A stretch of 64,000 nucleotides of DNA from Streptococcus sanguinis SK1 = NCTC 7863 (GTDB taxonomy: Bacteria; Bacillota; Bacilli; Lactobacillales; Streptococcaceae), in the NCBI RefSeq assembly GCF_000194945.1, contig NZ_GL878511.1:310001-374000 (forward strand), given 5' to 3'. The notes beneath the pieces are model-generated. The model saw only the letters and a program-made list of their open reading frames with translations. It ran no database searches and was not told the DNA's origin. This document shows positions 25,334 through 34,498 of this stretch, piece after piece. The translations under genes were made by a program, and so were the position numbers. Within the stretch, counting starts at the first letter, position 1; the number at the start of each line of letters is the position of its first letter.

Positions 25334-26398
25334 ATGACAACATTATTTTCAAAAATCAAGGAAGTAACAGAGCTTTCTGCTATTTCAGGTCACGAGGCAC
25401 CTGTTCGCAGCTACTTGCGGGAAAAAATCACTCCCCATGTTGATGAGGTCGTCACCGATGGCCTAGGCGGTATCTTTGGGGTACGCCATGCAGAAGTTGA
25501 AAATGCTCCCCGTGTATTGGTAGCGGCCCACATGGACGAGGTTGGCTTTATGGTCAGCGAAATTAAAGCTGACGGGACCTTCCGCGTAGTGGAAATCGGC
25601 GGCTGGAATCCGCTAGTCGTTAGCAGCCAACGCTTCAAACTTTTTACCCGTGAAGGTCGGGAAATTCCTCTTATCTCAGGCTCTGTCCCTCCTCATCTGA
25701 CGCGCGGATCTGGCGGACCAGTTATGCCACAGATTGCAGATATTGTCTTTGATGGTGGCTTTGCGGATAAGGCGGAAGCTGAAAGCTACGGCATCCGTCC
25801 AGGAGACACGATTGTGCCAGACAGCTCTGCTATTCTCACAGCTAACGGGAAAAATATCATCTCCAAAGCCTGGGACAATCGCTACGGCGTCCTTATGGTC
25901 AGCGAATTAGCTCAAGCCTTATCTTATCAACCACTAGGCAGCCAACTCTATCTCGGCGCCAATGTTCAAGAAGAGGTTGGCCTGCGTGGTGCTCATGCTT
26001 CAACAACAAAATTTGCCCCTGAGGTCTTTCTGGCTGTGGATTGCTCCCCAGCGGGCGACATCTATGGCGGCCAAGGAGCCATCGGGGACGGAACGCTGAT
26101 TCGCTTCTTTGACCCTGGTCATCTCATGCTGCCAGCTATGAAGGACTTCCTCTTGACAACTGCTGAAGAAGCTGGCATTAAGTATCAATATTACTGCGGC
26201 AAGGGCGGAACGGATGCTGGTGCTGCCCATCTCCAAAGCGGCGGCGTTCCATCTACTACCATTGGTGTCTGCGCCCGCTACATCCATTCTCACCAAACTC
26301 TCTATGCCATGGACGATTTCTTGCAAGCCCAAGCTTTCCTGCAAGCTTTGGTCAAAAAGCTGGATCGCTCAACGGTGGACACGATTACCAACTATTAA
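25334..26398 (+). CDS. pepA: Glutamyl aminopeptidase, M42 family
   Basis: A 354-residue cytosolic metallo-aminopeptidase releasing N-terminal Glu/Asp. The M42 metal and catalytic blocks are visible: SGHEAPVR near the N-terminus, AAHMDEVGFMV (about residues 64-74), SKAWDNRYGV, ANVQEEVGLRGA (catalytic Glu pair, about 208-219), VDCSPAGD, KGGTDAGAAH and ARYIHSH. The start follows GAAGG. Monocistronic, ending at a strong hairpin. Divergent from the DUF4651 operon. Confidence 0.95.
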   Translation: MTTLFSKIKEVTELSAISGHEAPVRSYLREKITPHVDEVVTDGLGGIFGVRHAEVENAPRVLVAAHMDEVGFMVSEIKADGTFRVVEIGGWNPLVVSSQRFKLFTREGREIPLISGSVPPHLTRGSGGPVMPQIADIVFDGGFADKAEAESYGIRPGDTIVPDSSAILTANGKNIISKAWDNRYGVLMVSELAQALSYQPLGSQLYLGANVQEEVGLRGAHASTTKFAPEVFLAVDCSPAGDIYGGQGAIGDGTLIRFFDPGHLMLPAMKDFLLTTAEEAGIKYQYYCGKGGTDAGAAHLQSGGVPSTTIGVCARYIHSHQTLYAMDDFLQAQAFLQALVKKLDRSTVDTITNY

Positions 26399-26406
26399 TT
26401 TCAAAA

Positions 26407-26437
26407 GGCAGCCCGTTCTTCATTCGGGCTGCTATCT
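26407..26437 (+). terminator. pepA terminator
   Basis: GGCAGCCCG / CGGGCTGC stem with a 9-nt loop followed by a T-rich tract. Confidence 0.8.
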
Positions 26438-26485
26438 CTTTTGTCTGATACTTTCCCTTTCAACTTTCCAATTTGAAGAAAATTT

Positions 26486-26494
26486 TGTTATAAT
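26486..26494 (+). promoter_or_regulatory. Extended -10 promoter of the DUF1846 gene
   Basis: TGTTATAAT (TGN plus TATAAT, 26489-26494), 23 nt upstream of the start codon; the -35 is weak (TTCCAA at 17 bp). Confidence 0.65.
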
Positions 26495-26517
26495 GCTTAG
26501 CAGAGGTGAAAATATAC

Positions 26518-28002
26518 ATGAAAAAAATTGCTTTTGATTCTGAGAAATACTTAAACCTGCAGCGCGACCATATCTTGGAGCGCATTAATCAATTTGAGGG
26601 CAAACTTTACATGGAATTCGGCGGTAAAATGCTGGAAGACTTCCATGCTGCCCGTGTCCTGCCAGGCTATGAGCCGGACAATAAAATCAGACTTCTCAAA
26701 GAGCTCAAGGACCAAGTAGAGATTGTCATTGCCATTAATGCCAATAATATTGAGCACTCTAAGGCGCGTGGCGATTTGGGCATTTCCTATGACCAGGAAG
26801 TGCTGCGACTAATCGATACCTTTAACGAGCTGGATATTTACGTAGGCTCCGTGGTCATCACTCAGTATTCTGGCCAGCCAGCAGCTGACCTCTTCCGCAG
26901 TCAGCTGGAAAAGAATGGCATCGCCTCCTACATCCACTACCCGATCAAGGGCTATCCGACCGACATGGACCATATCATCTCACCTGAAGGTATGGGGAAA
27001 AACGACTTCATCAAAACCAGCCGTAATTTAGTCGTTGTGACCGCACCTGGTCCTGGTTCTGGTAAATTAGCTACTTGCTTGTCCAACATGTATCATGACC
27101 AAATCAATGGCATCAAATCAGGCTACGCCAAGTTTGAAACCTTCCCCGTTTGGAATCTGTCCCTACACCATCCGGTCAATTTAGCTTATGAGGCAGCGAC
27201 GGCAGACCTGGACGATGTCAACATGATTGATCCTTTCCACCTACAAACTTATGGCAAGACTACAGTCAACTACAATCGTGATATTGAAATTTTCCCAGTC
27301 CTCAAACGTATGCTGGAGCGCATCCTTGGAAAATCACCTTATGCATCCCCAACGGATATGGGCGTCAACATGGTCGGCTTTGCCATTGTAGATAATGATG
27401 CTGCTATCGAGGCATCTCAACAGGAAATTATCCGTCGCTACTACCAAACTATTCTGGACTTCAAGGCGGAGCGCGTTTCTGAATCTGCTGTCAAGAAAAT
27501 CGAACTCTTGATGAACGATCTGGGTATCACACCGCTGGACCGTAAAGTAACAGTTGTTGCACGCGATAAAGCTGAAAGCACTGGTGAGCCAGCTCTGGCC
27601 TTGGAATTGCCAAACGGTGAAATCGTAACTGGTAAGACCTCTGAGCTCTTTGGTCCTACGGCAGCTGTATTGATTAATGCTATTAAGAAATTAGCCAATA
27701 TTGCCAAAGAGACCAAGCTGATCGAGCCTGAGTATGTCAAGCCAATCCAAGGCCTGAAAATCAATCATCTGGGCAGCCGCAATCCTCGCCTCCACTCAAA
27801 CGAAATCTTGATGGCTCTGGCAATCACAGCCATGGAAAATCAAGATGCGGCAAATGCCATGCAACAACTCGGTAATCTCAAGGGCAGTGAGGCCCACTCC
27901 ACTGTCACTCTGACAGATGAAGACAAAAACGTCCTGCGCAAACTAGGCATCCATGTTACAATGGACCCCGTTTACCAGTATGATAGACTCTATAGAAAAT
28001 AA
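26518..28002 (+). CDS. DUF1846 family protein
   Basis: A 494-residue cytosolic protein. The start is taken at ATG 26518 ([12 protein letters not shown]), 8 nt after AGAGGTGA; a GTG four codons upstream overlaps that SD. The whole length belongs to DUF1846, which has a P-loop-like Rossmann core ([24 protein letters not shown] near the start and [22 protein letters not shown] at about residues 174-195). The GPGSGK segment suggests nucleotide binding, but the reaction is not established. Monocistronic, ending at a strong terminator. Confidence 0.92.
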   Translation: MKKIAFDSEKYLNLQRDHILERINQFEGKLYMEFGGKMLEDFHAARVLPGYEPDNKIRLLKELKDQVEIVIAINANNIEHSKARGDLGISYDQEVLRLIDTFNELDIYVGSVVITQYSGQPAADLFRSQLEKNGIASYIHYPIKGYPTDMDHIISPEGMGKNDFIKTSRNLVVVTAPGPGSGKLATCLSNMYHDQINGIKSGYAKFETFPVWNLSLHHPVNLAYEAATADLDDVNMIDPFHLQTYGKTTVNYNRDIEIFPVLKRMLERILGKSPYASPTDMGVNMVGFAIVDNDAAIEASQQEIIRRYYQTILDFKAERVSESAVKKIELLMNDLGITPLDRKVTVVARDKAESTGEPALALELPNGEIVTGKTSELFGPTAAVLINAIKKLANIAKETKLIEPEYVKPIQGLKINHLGSRNPRLHSNEILMALAITAMENQDAANAMQQLGNLKGSEAHSTVTLTDEDKNVLRKLGIHVTMDPVYQYDRLYRK

Positions 28003-28030
28003 AAACAAGCTCTGTTAAAAGCTTGTTTAG

Positions 28031-28056
28031 AAAGCTGGCGACGCCAGCTTTTTTTG
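28031..28056. terminator. Terminator after the DUF1846 gene
   Basis: AAAGCTGG-CGACG-CCAGCTTT followed by T7 on the plus strand. A second, weaker hairpin (AACAAGCT / AGCTTGTT, 28003-28028) precedes it. Confidence 0.85.
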
Positions 28057-28491
28057 TTAATAACGCCTAGACAGGAGAAAACGCAAGAGATAGTAAAGTC
28101 CCAAAACCAGGATAATGGTCAAGGTCAGAAACTGATTGAGATTTAAAATGATTGGGAAAACCATAGACAGGACACTCAAGCATGCTGCCAGAAGCAAAAG
28201 AATATTAAAAAGCAGTGTGCGAGTCTTTTCGTCAATCATGCGATTGCGCTCATCAGTCACCTGAATGTAGAGCTTCTCAAAATTTTCCTCCCGTCTTAGG
28301 ACCAGATTATACCGAATGGTCATCAAAGAAAGCCCCAGCAGGATGCCGACCATGACTCCTTCCTGCTGATCATCCAGAGAATGAAAGTGGCTCCAGGCCA
28401 GTCCTAGCAAGATGATAAAGGTTAAGATACGCCCCACGATAACTTTCCTTTGAAGTTTTTTCCGAAATTCTTGTTTAGTTAATGTTTCCAT
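28057..28491 (-). CDS. Integral membrane protein of unknown function
   Basis: A 144-residue protein with a basic N-terminus (KQEFRKKLQRKVIVGR) and four predicted transmembrane helices in two pairs (about residues 15-34, 44-60, 89-110 and 115-135). A charged loop (RREENFEKLYIQVTDERNRMIDEKTRT) separates the pairs. No family was recognised with confidence; it resembles small DUF-type membrane partners of XRE regulators. Third gene of a unit HTH regulator - 54-aa membrane peptide - this gene, with a gap of only 9 nt. Confidence 0.75.
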   Translation of the reverse strand: METLTKQEFRKKLQRKVIVGRILTFIILLGLAWSHFHSLDDQQEGVMVGILLGLSLMTIRYNLVLRREENFEKLYIQVTDERNRMIDEKTRTLLFNILLLLAACLSVLSMVFPIILNLNQFLTLTIILVLGLYYLLRFLLSRRY

Positions 28492-28500
28492 GTCAGCCTC

Positions 28501-28665
28501 CTATTTTTCATACGCTTGAAGAATTTTTAACATCACCACAATCAGGAACATTCCTACAAAAGGCAGAATTTCCTTAGGGATAAAATTGGCTTGCAAATGG
28601 AGATAAAATAAGCCAACAACAACCAAAATAGCCAATAGCCATTTACACAAATAAGTCCATTTCAT
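28501..28665 (-). CDS. Small membrane peptide, 54 aa
   Basis: Found by translating the gap between its neighbours. It starts MKWTYLCKWLLAILVVVGLF at ATG 28665, 6 nt after GAGGAGG, and ends LKILQAYEK. There are two hydrophobic helices with a short loop (ANFIPKEILPF). The ATG overlaps the stop of the HTH gene (ATGA), so it is coupled. Function unknown; in many Firmicutes XRE regulators of this size are followed by one or two small membrane proteins that they control. Confidence 0.75.
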   Translation of the reverse strand: MKWTYLCKWLLAILVVVGLFYLHLQANFIPKEILPFVGMFLIVVMLKILQAYEK

Positions 28666-28865
28666 GATTCATCCTCCTCAAAGAGAAACACTTCTTCAAT
28701 CCTTAAATTGAAAAAGGATGCAATTTTATGAGCCAAAAGCAGCGAGGCATTGTAGCGGCCCTTTTCCAAAGAAATAATCGTTTGTCTCGTAACTTCTAGC
28801 TTCTCAGCCAGCTCCTCCTGGCTGAGATTTTTTCTTTTTCGTAATTCTTGAATTCGATTTTCCAA
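28662..28865 (-). CDS. XRE-family helix-turn-helix regulator (67 aa)
   Basis: A compact DNA-binding protein, essentially one Cro/CI helix-turn-helix: IQELRKRKNLSQEELAEKLEVTRQTIISLEKGRYNASLLLAHKIASFF. It starts with TTG at 28865, fixed by AAGGAGG 6 nt upstream. It has a near-ideal promoter. GATGTAAA and TTTACATC flank that promoter as an inverted pair, suggesting autoregulation. First gene of a three-gene unit with two membrane proteins. Confidence 0.92.
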   Translation of the reverse strand: MENRIQELRKRKNLSQEELAEKLEVTRQTIISLEKGRYNASLLLAHKIASFFNLRIEEVFLFEEDES

Positions 28866-28912
28866 GGCTGCCTCCTTTTCATGATGTAAAACAAACTTTA
28901 CTTTTTAAATAT

Positions 28913-28941
28913 AGTATAGCTCTCTTTACATCTTTTGTCAA
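28913..28941 (-). promoter_or_regulatory. Promoter of the HTH operon
   Basis: Reverse strand TTGACA (28941-28936), 17 bp, TATACT (28918-28913). An inverted pair GATGTAAA / TTTACATC brackets it and may be the operator of the encoded regulator. Confidence 0.88.
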
Positions 28942-29014
28942 GAAGAAAGCGGCAAAAAAAGGACTGAAAATTTAAACATTGCAGTCCTTTCATCATCTTT
29001 ATTGATTTCCTTTG

Positions 29015-30052
29015 TTATTTGCTTTCCAAAGCTACAGCCAATTCTACACAAGCTCCTCCTTGGTCTGGATTGAGCAGGGTCAGACGACCACCGTGCAAGA
29101 GAGCTACCTGCTTAGAAAAGGCTAAGCCGATTCCATGATGGGGATTAGCTGAATTGCGGCTTTGGTCACTCTGATAAAAGAGCTGTTCCGCTCCCAGCAG
29201 CATCTCCTCTGAAAATGCAGGGCCATTGTTCCAGATAGCAAAAACCAACTGGTCCTGCTGCACTGATACCGTTAGCTTGACTTCCTTTTGGTCCTGGTCA
29301 GCATGTTCAAGCGCATTCAGTAAAATATTGAGCAAAGCTCGCTTGAGATAGTCCAAATGAATTGACAAAATCAGACTAAGATCACAATCTTCTTGGAGGT
29401 AGAAACGATAGTTTTCCTGTTTGCTGAACAGTGCCCAGTCGTCCTGTAAATCAGCCAAAAAGTCCTCCAAGGAAAGCTGACTGAACTGATTAGAATCAAT
29501 CTGAAAAGTCTTAGCGTAATCAATCAAAGAGCCACAATACTCTTCCATCTTGTGACTGGCCTGCAAAATCTCAGCAGCATAGTCTGCCTGTGGCTGGCCT
29601 AACTGCGCCAATTCCAAGAGCTCAGCATTCCCCTTAATCACAGTTAGGGGCGTCTTCAAATCGTGCGATGTCGCTGATAGCTGTAAAATCAACTCCTGAT
29701 TATGCTGCTGCTCTCTTTCTAGAAGACGAGCATTATCTTGGTGGCTGCTCCGTAAATCGCTGTAGACTTCTAGCATTTCCTCAATCCGAAAAAGCTGACT
29801 TTGATTTTCTTCTAAAAGCTTCTCGCTCTTTAGCATTTTTATTTCCCTGTCGATTTTTCGGAGCAATTTCAAAATATGATAAAAAGTAATCAGCAGCAAG
29901 CTCCCTGCCCAAAAGAACAAGGTGAAAAGAACGTGATTACTTCCTTGCGTAAATTCATAGCCTATAAGTACAAAAATCAAAACATGAAAGAAGACGATTT
30001 TTAAACTGGTTGTCCAGACTAGGCTTTTGAAATTTCGGGTTCTAATTGCCAT
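29015..30052 (-). CDS. Sensor histidine kinase of an ABC-exporter-linked two-component system
   Basis: A 345-residue kinase with two closely spaced N-terminal transmembrane helices (about residues 16-34 and 41-60) and no sizeable extracellular domain. This suggests sensing within the membrane or through the linked ABC transporter. The phosphorylation motif is SATSHDLKTPLTVIKGN, the N box LLNILLNALEHAD and the last G box HHGIGLAFSKQVALLHGG. The first G box reads WNNGPAF rather than DxGxG. The start lies inside the regulator gene (34-nt overlap) without a clear SD; coupling is likely. Confidence 0.88.
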   Translation of the reverse strand: MAIRTRNFKSLVWTTSLKIVFFHVLIFVLIGYEFTQGSNHVLFTLFFWAGSLLLITFYHILKLLRKIDREIKMLKSEKLLEENQSQLFRIEEMLEVYSDLRSSHQDNARLLEREQQHNQELILQLSATSHDLKTPLTVIKGNAELLELAQLGQPQADYAAEILQASHKMEEYCGSLIDYAKTFQIDSNQFSQLSLEDFLADLQDDWALFSKQENYRFYLQEDCDLSLILSIHLDYLKRALLNILLNALEHADQDQKEVKLTVSVQQDQLVFAIWNNGPAFSEEMLLGAEQLFYQSDQSRNSANPHHGIGLAFSKQVALLHGGRLTLLNPDQGGACVELAVALESK

Positions 30053-30717
30053 CTATAGCCTACTCCTCTCACTGTTGCGATTGCTTGCAGCCCTTCTTGT
30101 TTGCATTTTTGGCGAATCTGATATACGTATTCTGAAATAGAGCGAAGCTGTGTTTCTGAGCTTTCTGGGTAAAGCAAGGTATGCAGGCGTTCAGCTGAAA
30201 AGGTCTGCTTGGGATTGCTAGCTAGTAAATGTAGCAACTTAAACTCTCGCTCTGAAAATTTCAAGACTTTACCAAAACAGGCAACTTCATAGCGCTCTGG
30301 ATAAAATTGACAAGAAGCAATTTCAGAATAGCGCTCCTCACGTCTTTCCTCCCGACGAAGATGAGCTCTGACACGCGCCAGTAATTCTTTGGTCCCAAAA
30401 GGTTTGACAATATAGTCATCTGCCCCACGAAAGAGCCCTTCCACCTTGTCCGCCTCCAACTCCTTAGCCGTCAGAAAGATGATGGGACACGAAAGATGAG
30501 GACGAATGTAGGAGCACAGCTCAAAACCATTAACAGGCTCCATCATCACATCTAGCAAAATCAAGTCATATCCGACAAAATTCGTCAGCTCTAGCTCTTC
30601 TATCCGATCAAGCGTCGTCACATCATAAGCATCGAGCTCTAGGACGTTTTTCACCAGCTTCAAAATGCTCCGGTCGTCATCAACCACCAAAATACGATAC
30701 TGTCTCATAATTTCCAT
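30019..30717 (-). CDS. Response regulator, OmpR/PhoB family
   Basis: A 232-residue regulator. The receiver domain has ILVVDDDRS, phospho-acceptor Asp in LILLDVMMEPVNG (about Asp55) and Lys in YIVKPFG. The C-terminal winged helix (LKFSEREFKLLHLLASNPKQTF .. ISEYVYQIRQKCK .. VRGVGYRW) binds DNA as a dimer on direct repeats; such a repeat (11-bp period) is present upstream of the ABC operon. Starts 13 nt after the permease stop. A second ATG three codons in is possible. Confidence 0.92.
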   Translation of the reverse strand: MEIMRQYRILVVDDDRSILKLVKNVLELDAYDVTTLDRIEELELTNFVGYDLILLDVMMEPVNGFELCSYIRPHLSCPIIFLTAKELEADKVEGLFRGADDYIVKPFGTKELLARVRAHLRREERREERYSEIASCQFYPERYEVACFGKVLKFSEREFKLLHLLASNPKQTFSAERLHTLLYPESSETQLRSISEYVYQIRQKCKQEGLQAIATVRGVGYRWQLEPEISKA

Positions 30718-30729
30718 TATAGCATACCT

Positions 30730-31452
30730 CTAGCGAACATCTCGTTTCAAGCTTAAGAATATAGCAGAGCTCCAAACCAAAGCTAGCCAGAACAGCTGTA
30801 TCCCCAGACCTGATAAATCTATTGAATGCTGAAGCCCTTCATACTCAAAGAGATTTAGGGTAGCCAGATCGGGCAGGTATTTTGCTTCCTTGATGAACGT
30901 TGCCAACAAACGACTGAGACCAATCAAGAGAGGAAAGAGCACTGACACCGGCACAACCCAAGATTGAAATAGCAAAGCGAGGCCGGCAGTTAAAAAAGCC
31001 AGAAAAAGATTGCTGAGAAGACCAAAAGAGCTGTAATAAAGGAATTTCCCCAGTAAGGACCAGCTAAAGTCTAGGTCAAAACGAGCCAGCATAACAAGGA
31101 AACAGCTGCCTATCATGATACTATAGAGGATCAAGAGCAGCAAGAACAGAAAAAGGAATTTCCCAGCCAACCAAGTCTTTCTATTTGATACGGTTAGAAA
31201 ATTCGTTCGCATCCCAGACTTGACAAACTCCTGGGCAAAATAGAGGGAAGTAAAGATGACAATGACAGGCTGCGCCAGATAGAGGGCATGCAAAACCTCG
31301 CTCAGAGCCTTCGTTTGGCCAACTGCTGTCTGACTGTAGTCAAGATTCATTAGAAAAAATGGAACAGCTACCAGAGCCACCAAGGCTGCACCAAGAGCGA
31401 GATAGTAAGAACGGAACTTAATCCATTCACTTTTAAGCAGAGCTATTATCAT
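30730..31452 (-). CDS. ABC-2 type permease (second subunit)
   Basis: The start is taken at MIIALLKSEWIKFRS (31452), which overlaps the previous stop (TGATG) behind AGGAGGG; the longer frame would run through the other permease gene. 240 residues, six predicted transmembrane helices, with the typical beginning LLKSEWIKFRSYYLAL of BcrB/LanE-G-like permeases. It forms the membrane part of an exporter with the permease at 31452-32240 and the ATPase at 32242. The substrate is unknown; antimicrobial peptide resistance is the usual role for such ABC plus two-component sets. Confidence 0.85.
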   Translation of the reverse strand: MIIALLKSEWIKFRSYYLALGAALVALVAVPFFLMNLDYSQTAVGQTKALSEVLHALYLAQPVIVIFTSLYFAQEFVKSGMRTNFLTVSNRKTWLAGKFLFLFLLLLILYSIMIGSCFLVMLARFDLDFSWSLLGKFLYYSSFGLLSNLFLAFLTAGLALLFQSWVVPVSVLFPLLIGLSRLLATFIKEAKYLPDLATLNLFEYEGLQHSIDLSGLGIQLFWLALVWSSAIFLSLKRDVR

Positions 31453-32240
31453 CAGTATCGCCCTCCTAAATCCGTCTTCAAAAAGCGCAGAGAGGCCATG
31501 CCGCCGATGACTAGCAACCATGCACCAAGTATCAACAGTCCTTGCAAGGGATTGTTGGCATATTGGGAAGTTGGCGTTGCAGCAAACAACTCTCCTGCTG
31601 GCTGTGGCAAATAAGCCCCCCAACTCGTGTGAGCAGCTAGGTAGTTTCCCAGATTATAGATCTGTGGTACGAGAAAAAGCAGAGGAACCAGCATGGTCCG
31701 AGCCAATAAACCTAACAAAAATGAAAGGATTCCTAATAAGGTTAGAGATAAGGTTTTCCACAAAATCAAACTCCAAGCTGCTTGATTGAGCAGAATTGGA
31801 TTAAGCCCTTCCTTTCCTAAAGCCAGGTGCATGACCATATAACTAAAGTAGATTGATAAAAAGCTACTGGCAAGAGAAAAGCAAGCAAAGGTCATGAGTT
31901 TCCCCACAAGCAACTTCAGGCGGTTATTACAGGTCAAAAGACTGGTTCTCAAGCTATGAGACTGAAATTCCATAGCTCCCAAAATTCCAGCTAAGATGAC
32001 CAAAACCATGCCTGCCATAGAAGCCCCATTGAGGCCTAGATATTCCAGCGGGTCAATGGCTTCTGCCAGGCCGGGAACCGTCTCAGGCGTGGCATCCAAG
32101 CCGACAGATAAATACTGTCGACCCTCCAGCCAGGATACGGCAGGCACCAATAGCAGCATGAAGGCCATACTCACTTTGAAAGCCTTGGTTGAGCAAATTT
32201 TCAACCATTCTGAATGCAATAAAGACATCGTTTCTTTCAT
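31452..32240 (-). CDS. ABC-2 type permease (first subunit)
   Basis: A 262-residue membrane protein starting MKETMSLLHSEWLKICSTKAFK, with six predicted helices and an extracellular segment after the first. This is the same type as the neighbouring permease, with which it shares length, fold and the N-terminal SEWLK motif, so they are likely diverged duplicates. Two nt after the ATPase stop; 3' end overlaps the next permease. Similar to the E and G subunits of lantibiotic-protection exporters (inference). Confidence 0.85.
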   Translation of the reverse strand: MKETMSLLHSEWLKICSTKAFKVSMAFMLLLVPAVSWLEGRQYLSVGLDATPETVPGLAEAIDPLEYLGLNGASMAGMVLVILAGILGAMEFQSHSLRTSLLTCNNRLKLLVGKLMTFACFSLASSFLSIYFSYMVMHLALGKEGLNPILLNQAAWSLILWKTLSLTLLGILSFLLGLLARTMLVPLLFLVPQIYNLGNYLAAHTSWGAYLPQPAGELFAATPTSQYANNPLQGLLILGAWLLVIGGMASLRFLKTDLGGRY

Positions 32241-32241
32241 T

Positions 32242-32949
32242 TTAAACCTCCTCTGTCAAATCAAAGAAGAGATCTTCTAGGCTTTCTGAATCTTGCAACA
32301 CCTCTTCCAATTGTCCCTGCTCAATAATTCGCCCATGATGAATCAAGACTACATCATCTGTCACCATTTGCACCTCTGACAAGATGTGGGAGGATAGAAG
32401 TACCGTTTTCCCTAAATCAGCCTGCTGACGGATGAACTTTCTAAACCACTTAATCCCACTTGGATCCAGCCCATTAGTCGGCTCATCTAATATGAGAAAC
32501 TGAGGATCACCCAGCAAAGCTGCTGCCAAACCCAGCCGCTGACCTTCCCCCAGAGACAGGCTTGACAAGAGTTCCTTCCTCTTATGAGCGATTCCAGTCA
32601 TCTCCAAAACCTCATCGATCCGAGACTTGGAAATAGCATTACTCGCTGCAATAATCCTCAGGTGGTCATAGACCTTTCGATTTGGAAGACCGCCAATGCC
32701 GTCAAAGGCTGCACCTACCGTTCTGAACGGATAGGTCATTGACTGATAGGTTTGCCCATCAAAAGTCGCAGTCCCAGATGTCGCCCGATCCAATCCCAAG
32801 AGAATCCTCAAGGTCGAACTTTTCCCTGCGCCATTTGGGCCCAGAAAAGCTGTTATCCGACCGCTTTTAGCTGTAAAAGAAATATCTTTTAAAACCTGCT
32901 TGCTGCCATGCTTCTTGCAGACTCCTTCTATTTTCACTATATGTTCCAT
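32242..32949 (-). CDS. ABC transporter ATP-binding protein (BcrA/LanF type)
   Basis: A 235-residue ATPase with Walker A GPNGAGKSS (about residues 36-44), signature LSLGEGQRLGLAAAL, Walker B FLILDEPTNGLDP and the H-loop LLSSHILSEVQ. The sequence resembles ATPases of bacitracin/lantibiotic exporters. First gene of a five-gene operon ATPase-permease-permease-regulator-kinase. The promoter region just upstream holds a direct repeat likely bound by the encoded OmpR-type regulator. Confidence 0.93.
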   Translation of the reverse strand: MEHIVKIEGVCKKHGSKQVLKDISFTAKSGRITAFLGPNGAGKSSTLRILLGLDRATSGTATFDGQTYQSMTYPFRTVGAAFDGIGGLPNRKVYDHLRIIAASNAISKSRIDEVLEMTGIAHKRKELLSSLSLGEGQRLGLAAALLGDPQFLILDEPTNGLDPSGIKWFRKFIRQQADLGKTVLLSSHILSEVQMVTDDVVLIHHGRIIEQGQLEEVLQDSESLEDLFFDLTEEV

Positions 32950-32987
32950 ACTGAACTCCTTTTGATTTTTCTTTAGTATACAGGGGC

Positions 32988-33007
32988 AAGTTCAGAGAAA
33001 GTTCAGA
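32988..33007. promoter_or_regulatory. Direct repeat (candidate regulator site) upstream of the ABC/two-component operon
   Basis: AAGTTCAGA occurs at 32988-32996 and 32999-33007 (reverse strand TCTGAACTT twice), 11 bp apart, just upstream of a TATACT -10 (32975-32980). The spacing is that of OmpR-family operators. Confidence 0.6.
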
Positions 33008-33013
33008 CAATAA

Positions 33014-33036
33014 AAAAACTTGCCTTGCGACAAGCT
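33014..33036 (-). terminator. Terminator of the folate operon
   Basis: Reverse strand AAGCTTG / CAAGTTT-like stem with a short loop followed by T7, 8 nt after the folBK stop. Confidence 0.6.
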
Positions 33037-33043
33037 TCTTTTC

Positions 33044-33856
33044 TTATTTTTCAACCACATCCCAGAGCTGGCGGATGCTTTTTTTCTGCACCGGATCGAC
33101 AAAGTGTGGAGCGATTTCCACCAAAGATTGCAAGACAAAAGCTCGCTCAGCCACATAAGGATGAGGAACAATCAAATCTGGACTGTATATCTCCTCCTGC
33201 CCTATGTAAAGGATATCCAGATCAATCACACGAGGTCCCCATTTGATCTCTCGCACGCGCCCTAAATCCGCTTCGATAGCCAAGAGCGTCTGCATTAATT
33301 CCTCAGGATTGAGCCAAGTCTCAACTTCAACAACTTGATTGAGAAACGGATCCTGCTCAACCCCACCCCAAGGCTCCGTCTCGATACGACTTGATGCCTG
33401 CAACATTCTTATATTTTGCTCTGCCATTTTTTCCAAAGCAGCATCCAGATTGGCAGTCGGGTTGCCTTGATTGCTTCCCAGAGCGATAAAGGCTTTCCGC
33501 TTTTGACGCACTAGCTTGACTGAGCAGGTCTCTAAAGGCAGCGGAACCGGTGCCCAAGGCTTCTTGACCTCCAAGCTGACCTTTTGCACCAAAGGATGAG
33601 TCAGAAAAATCCGATCAATCAGCTTGTAAGCTAGCGTCTCAATCAAGTCCTCCTTGCTCTCCTGACACCAGTGGGTCAAATCATGAGCCAATTCTCCATA
33701 GTGGATAGAAGCTGTCAGGTCGCCTGTTTTGGCAGCCCGAGTCATATCATAATCCAAAATCAGATCCAGCACAAAACGCTGGCCCAATTCCTTCTCCGCT
33801 CCAAACAGACCGTGATAAGCATACACTTCCAAATCCTTAATGCGTAGCTGATCCAT
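33044..33856 (-). CDS. folBK: Bifunctional dihydroneopterin aldolase / HPPK
   Basis: A 270-residue fusion, equivalent to SulD of S. pneumoniae. Residues 1-118 form the FolB domain ([19 protein letters not shown], with [13 protein letters not shown]), which cleaves dihydroneopterin. Residues 119-270 form FolK ([60 protein letters not shown]), which pyrophosphorylates hydroxymethyl-dihydropterin. Last gene of the folP-folC-folE-folBK operon and starts about 87 nt after folE. Confidence 0.95.
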   Translation of the reverse strand: MDQLRIKDLEVYAYHGLFGAEKELGQRFVLDLILDYDMTRAAKTGDLTASIHYGELAHDLTHWCQESKEDLIETLAYKLIDRIFLTHPLVQKVSLEVKKPWAPVPLPLETCSVKLVRQKRKAFIALGSNQGNPTANLDAALEKMAEQNIRMLQASSRIETEPWGGVEQDPFLNQVVEVETWLNPEELMQTLLAIEADLGRVREIKWGPRVIDLDILYIGQEEIYSPDLIVPHPYVAERAFVLQSLVEIAPHFVDPVQKKSIRQLWDVVEK

Positions 33857-33943
33857 TCTCTTATCCTTTCTGATTCAAGTTTCTGCATTTCATCCTTAAT
33901 AAAACTATCTAACCTTTCCTAACATGCTCCACCACTGATAAGA

Positions 33944-34498
33944 TCAATGTCCCATCAGCTTGTAAGCTTCATTTTTCAGATCCTTATTCGTCGCTAAAAC
34001 GCCACGCGCTGCTGTAGTAACCGTTGCAGTGCCAGGCTTTCTGACTCCTCGCATATTCATACACATATGCTCAGCTTCCACCCAGACCAGGGCCCCTTGA
34101 GCACCCAGATAGTCCATCAAGGCCTCAGCAATCTCTACGGTCAATCGCTCTTGAATCTGCGGTTTCTTGGCATAGACCTCTACTGTTCGGGCCAGCTTGG
34201 ACAGGCCTGCTACCCGACCATTAGGCACATAGGCGATATGAACCTTCCCGTAAAATGGCAGGAAGTGATGCTCACACATGGAATGAAAGAAAATATCCTT
34301 CTCCACTACCATATTATTGTCAATGATTTCAAAAGACTTGGCCAGATGCTCCTCAGCAGTCTCACCCAGGCCAGCAAAGATTTCCTGGTACATTTTAGCA
34401 ATGCGCTGTGGCGTCTCCTGCAAACCTTCGCGGCTTCCGTCTTCTCCAACCGCCTCAATAATCTGGGCAACAGCTGCTTCAATTTTCTTCGTGTCCAT
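33944..34498 (-). CDS. folE: GTP cyclohydrolase I
   Basis: The start is taken at [10 protein letters not shown] (34498), after AGGAG, giving 184 residues as in other streptococci. It converts GTP to dihydroneopterin triphosphate, the first folate step. The zinc site is visible as [20 protein letters not shown] (Cys-x-x-His), with a third ligand in [15 protein letters not shown]. The start codon lies 20 nt inside the end of folC, so the two are coupled. SulC equivalent of S. pneumoniae. Confidence 0.95.
   Translation of the reverse strand: MDTKKIEAAVAQIIEAVGEDGSREGLQETPQRIAKMYQEIFAGLGETAEEHLAKSFEIIDNNMVVEKDIFFHSMCEHHFLPFYGKVHIAYVPNGRVAGLSKLARTVEVYAKKPQIQERLTVEIAEALMDYLGAQGALVWVEAEHMCMNMRGVRKPGTATVTTAARGVLATNKDLKNEAYKLMGH

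Noticed and set aside
30730-31623. A longer permease start at 31623
   Set aside because: It would overlap the other permease gene by 170 nt; the SD and TGATG junction support 31452.
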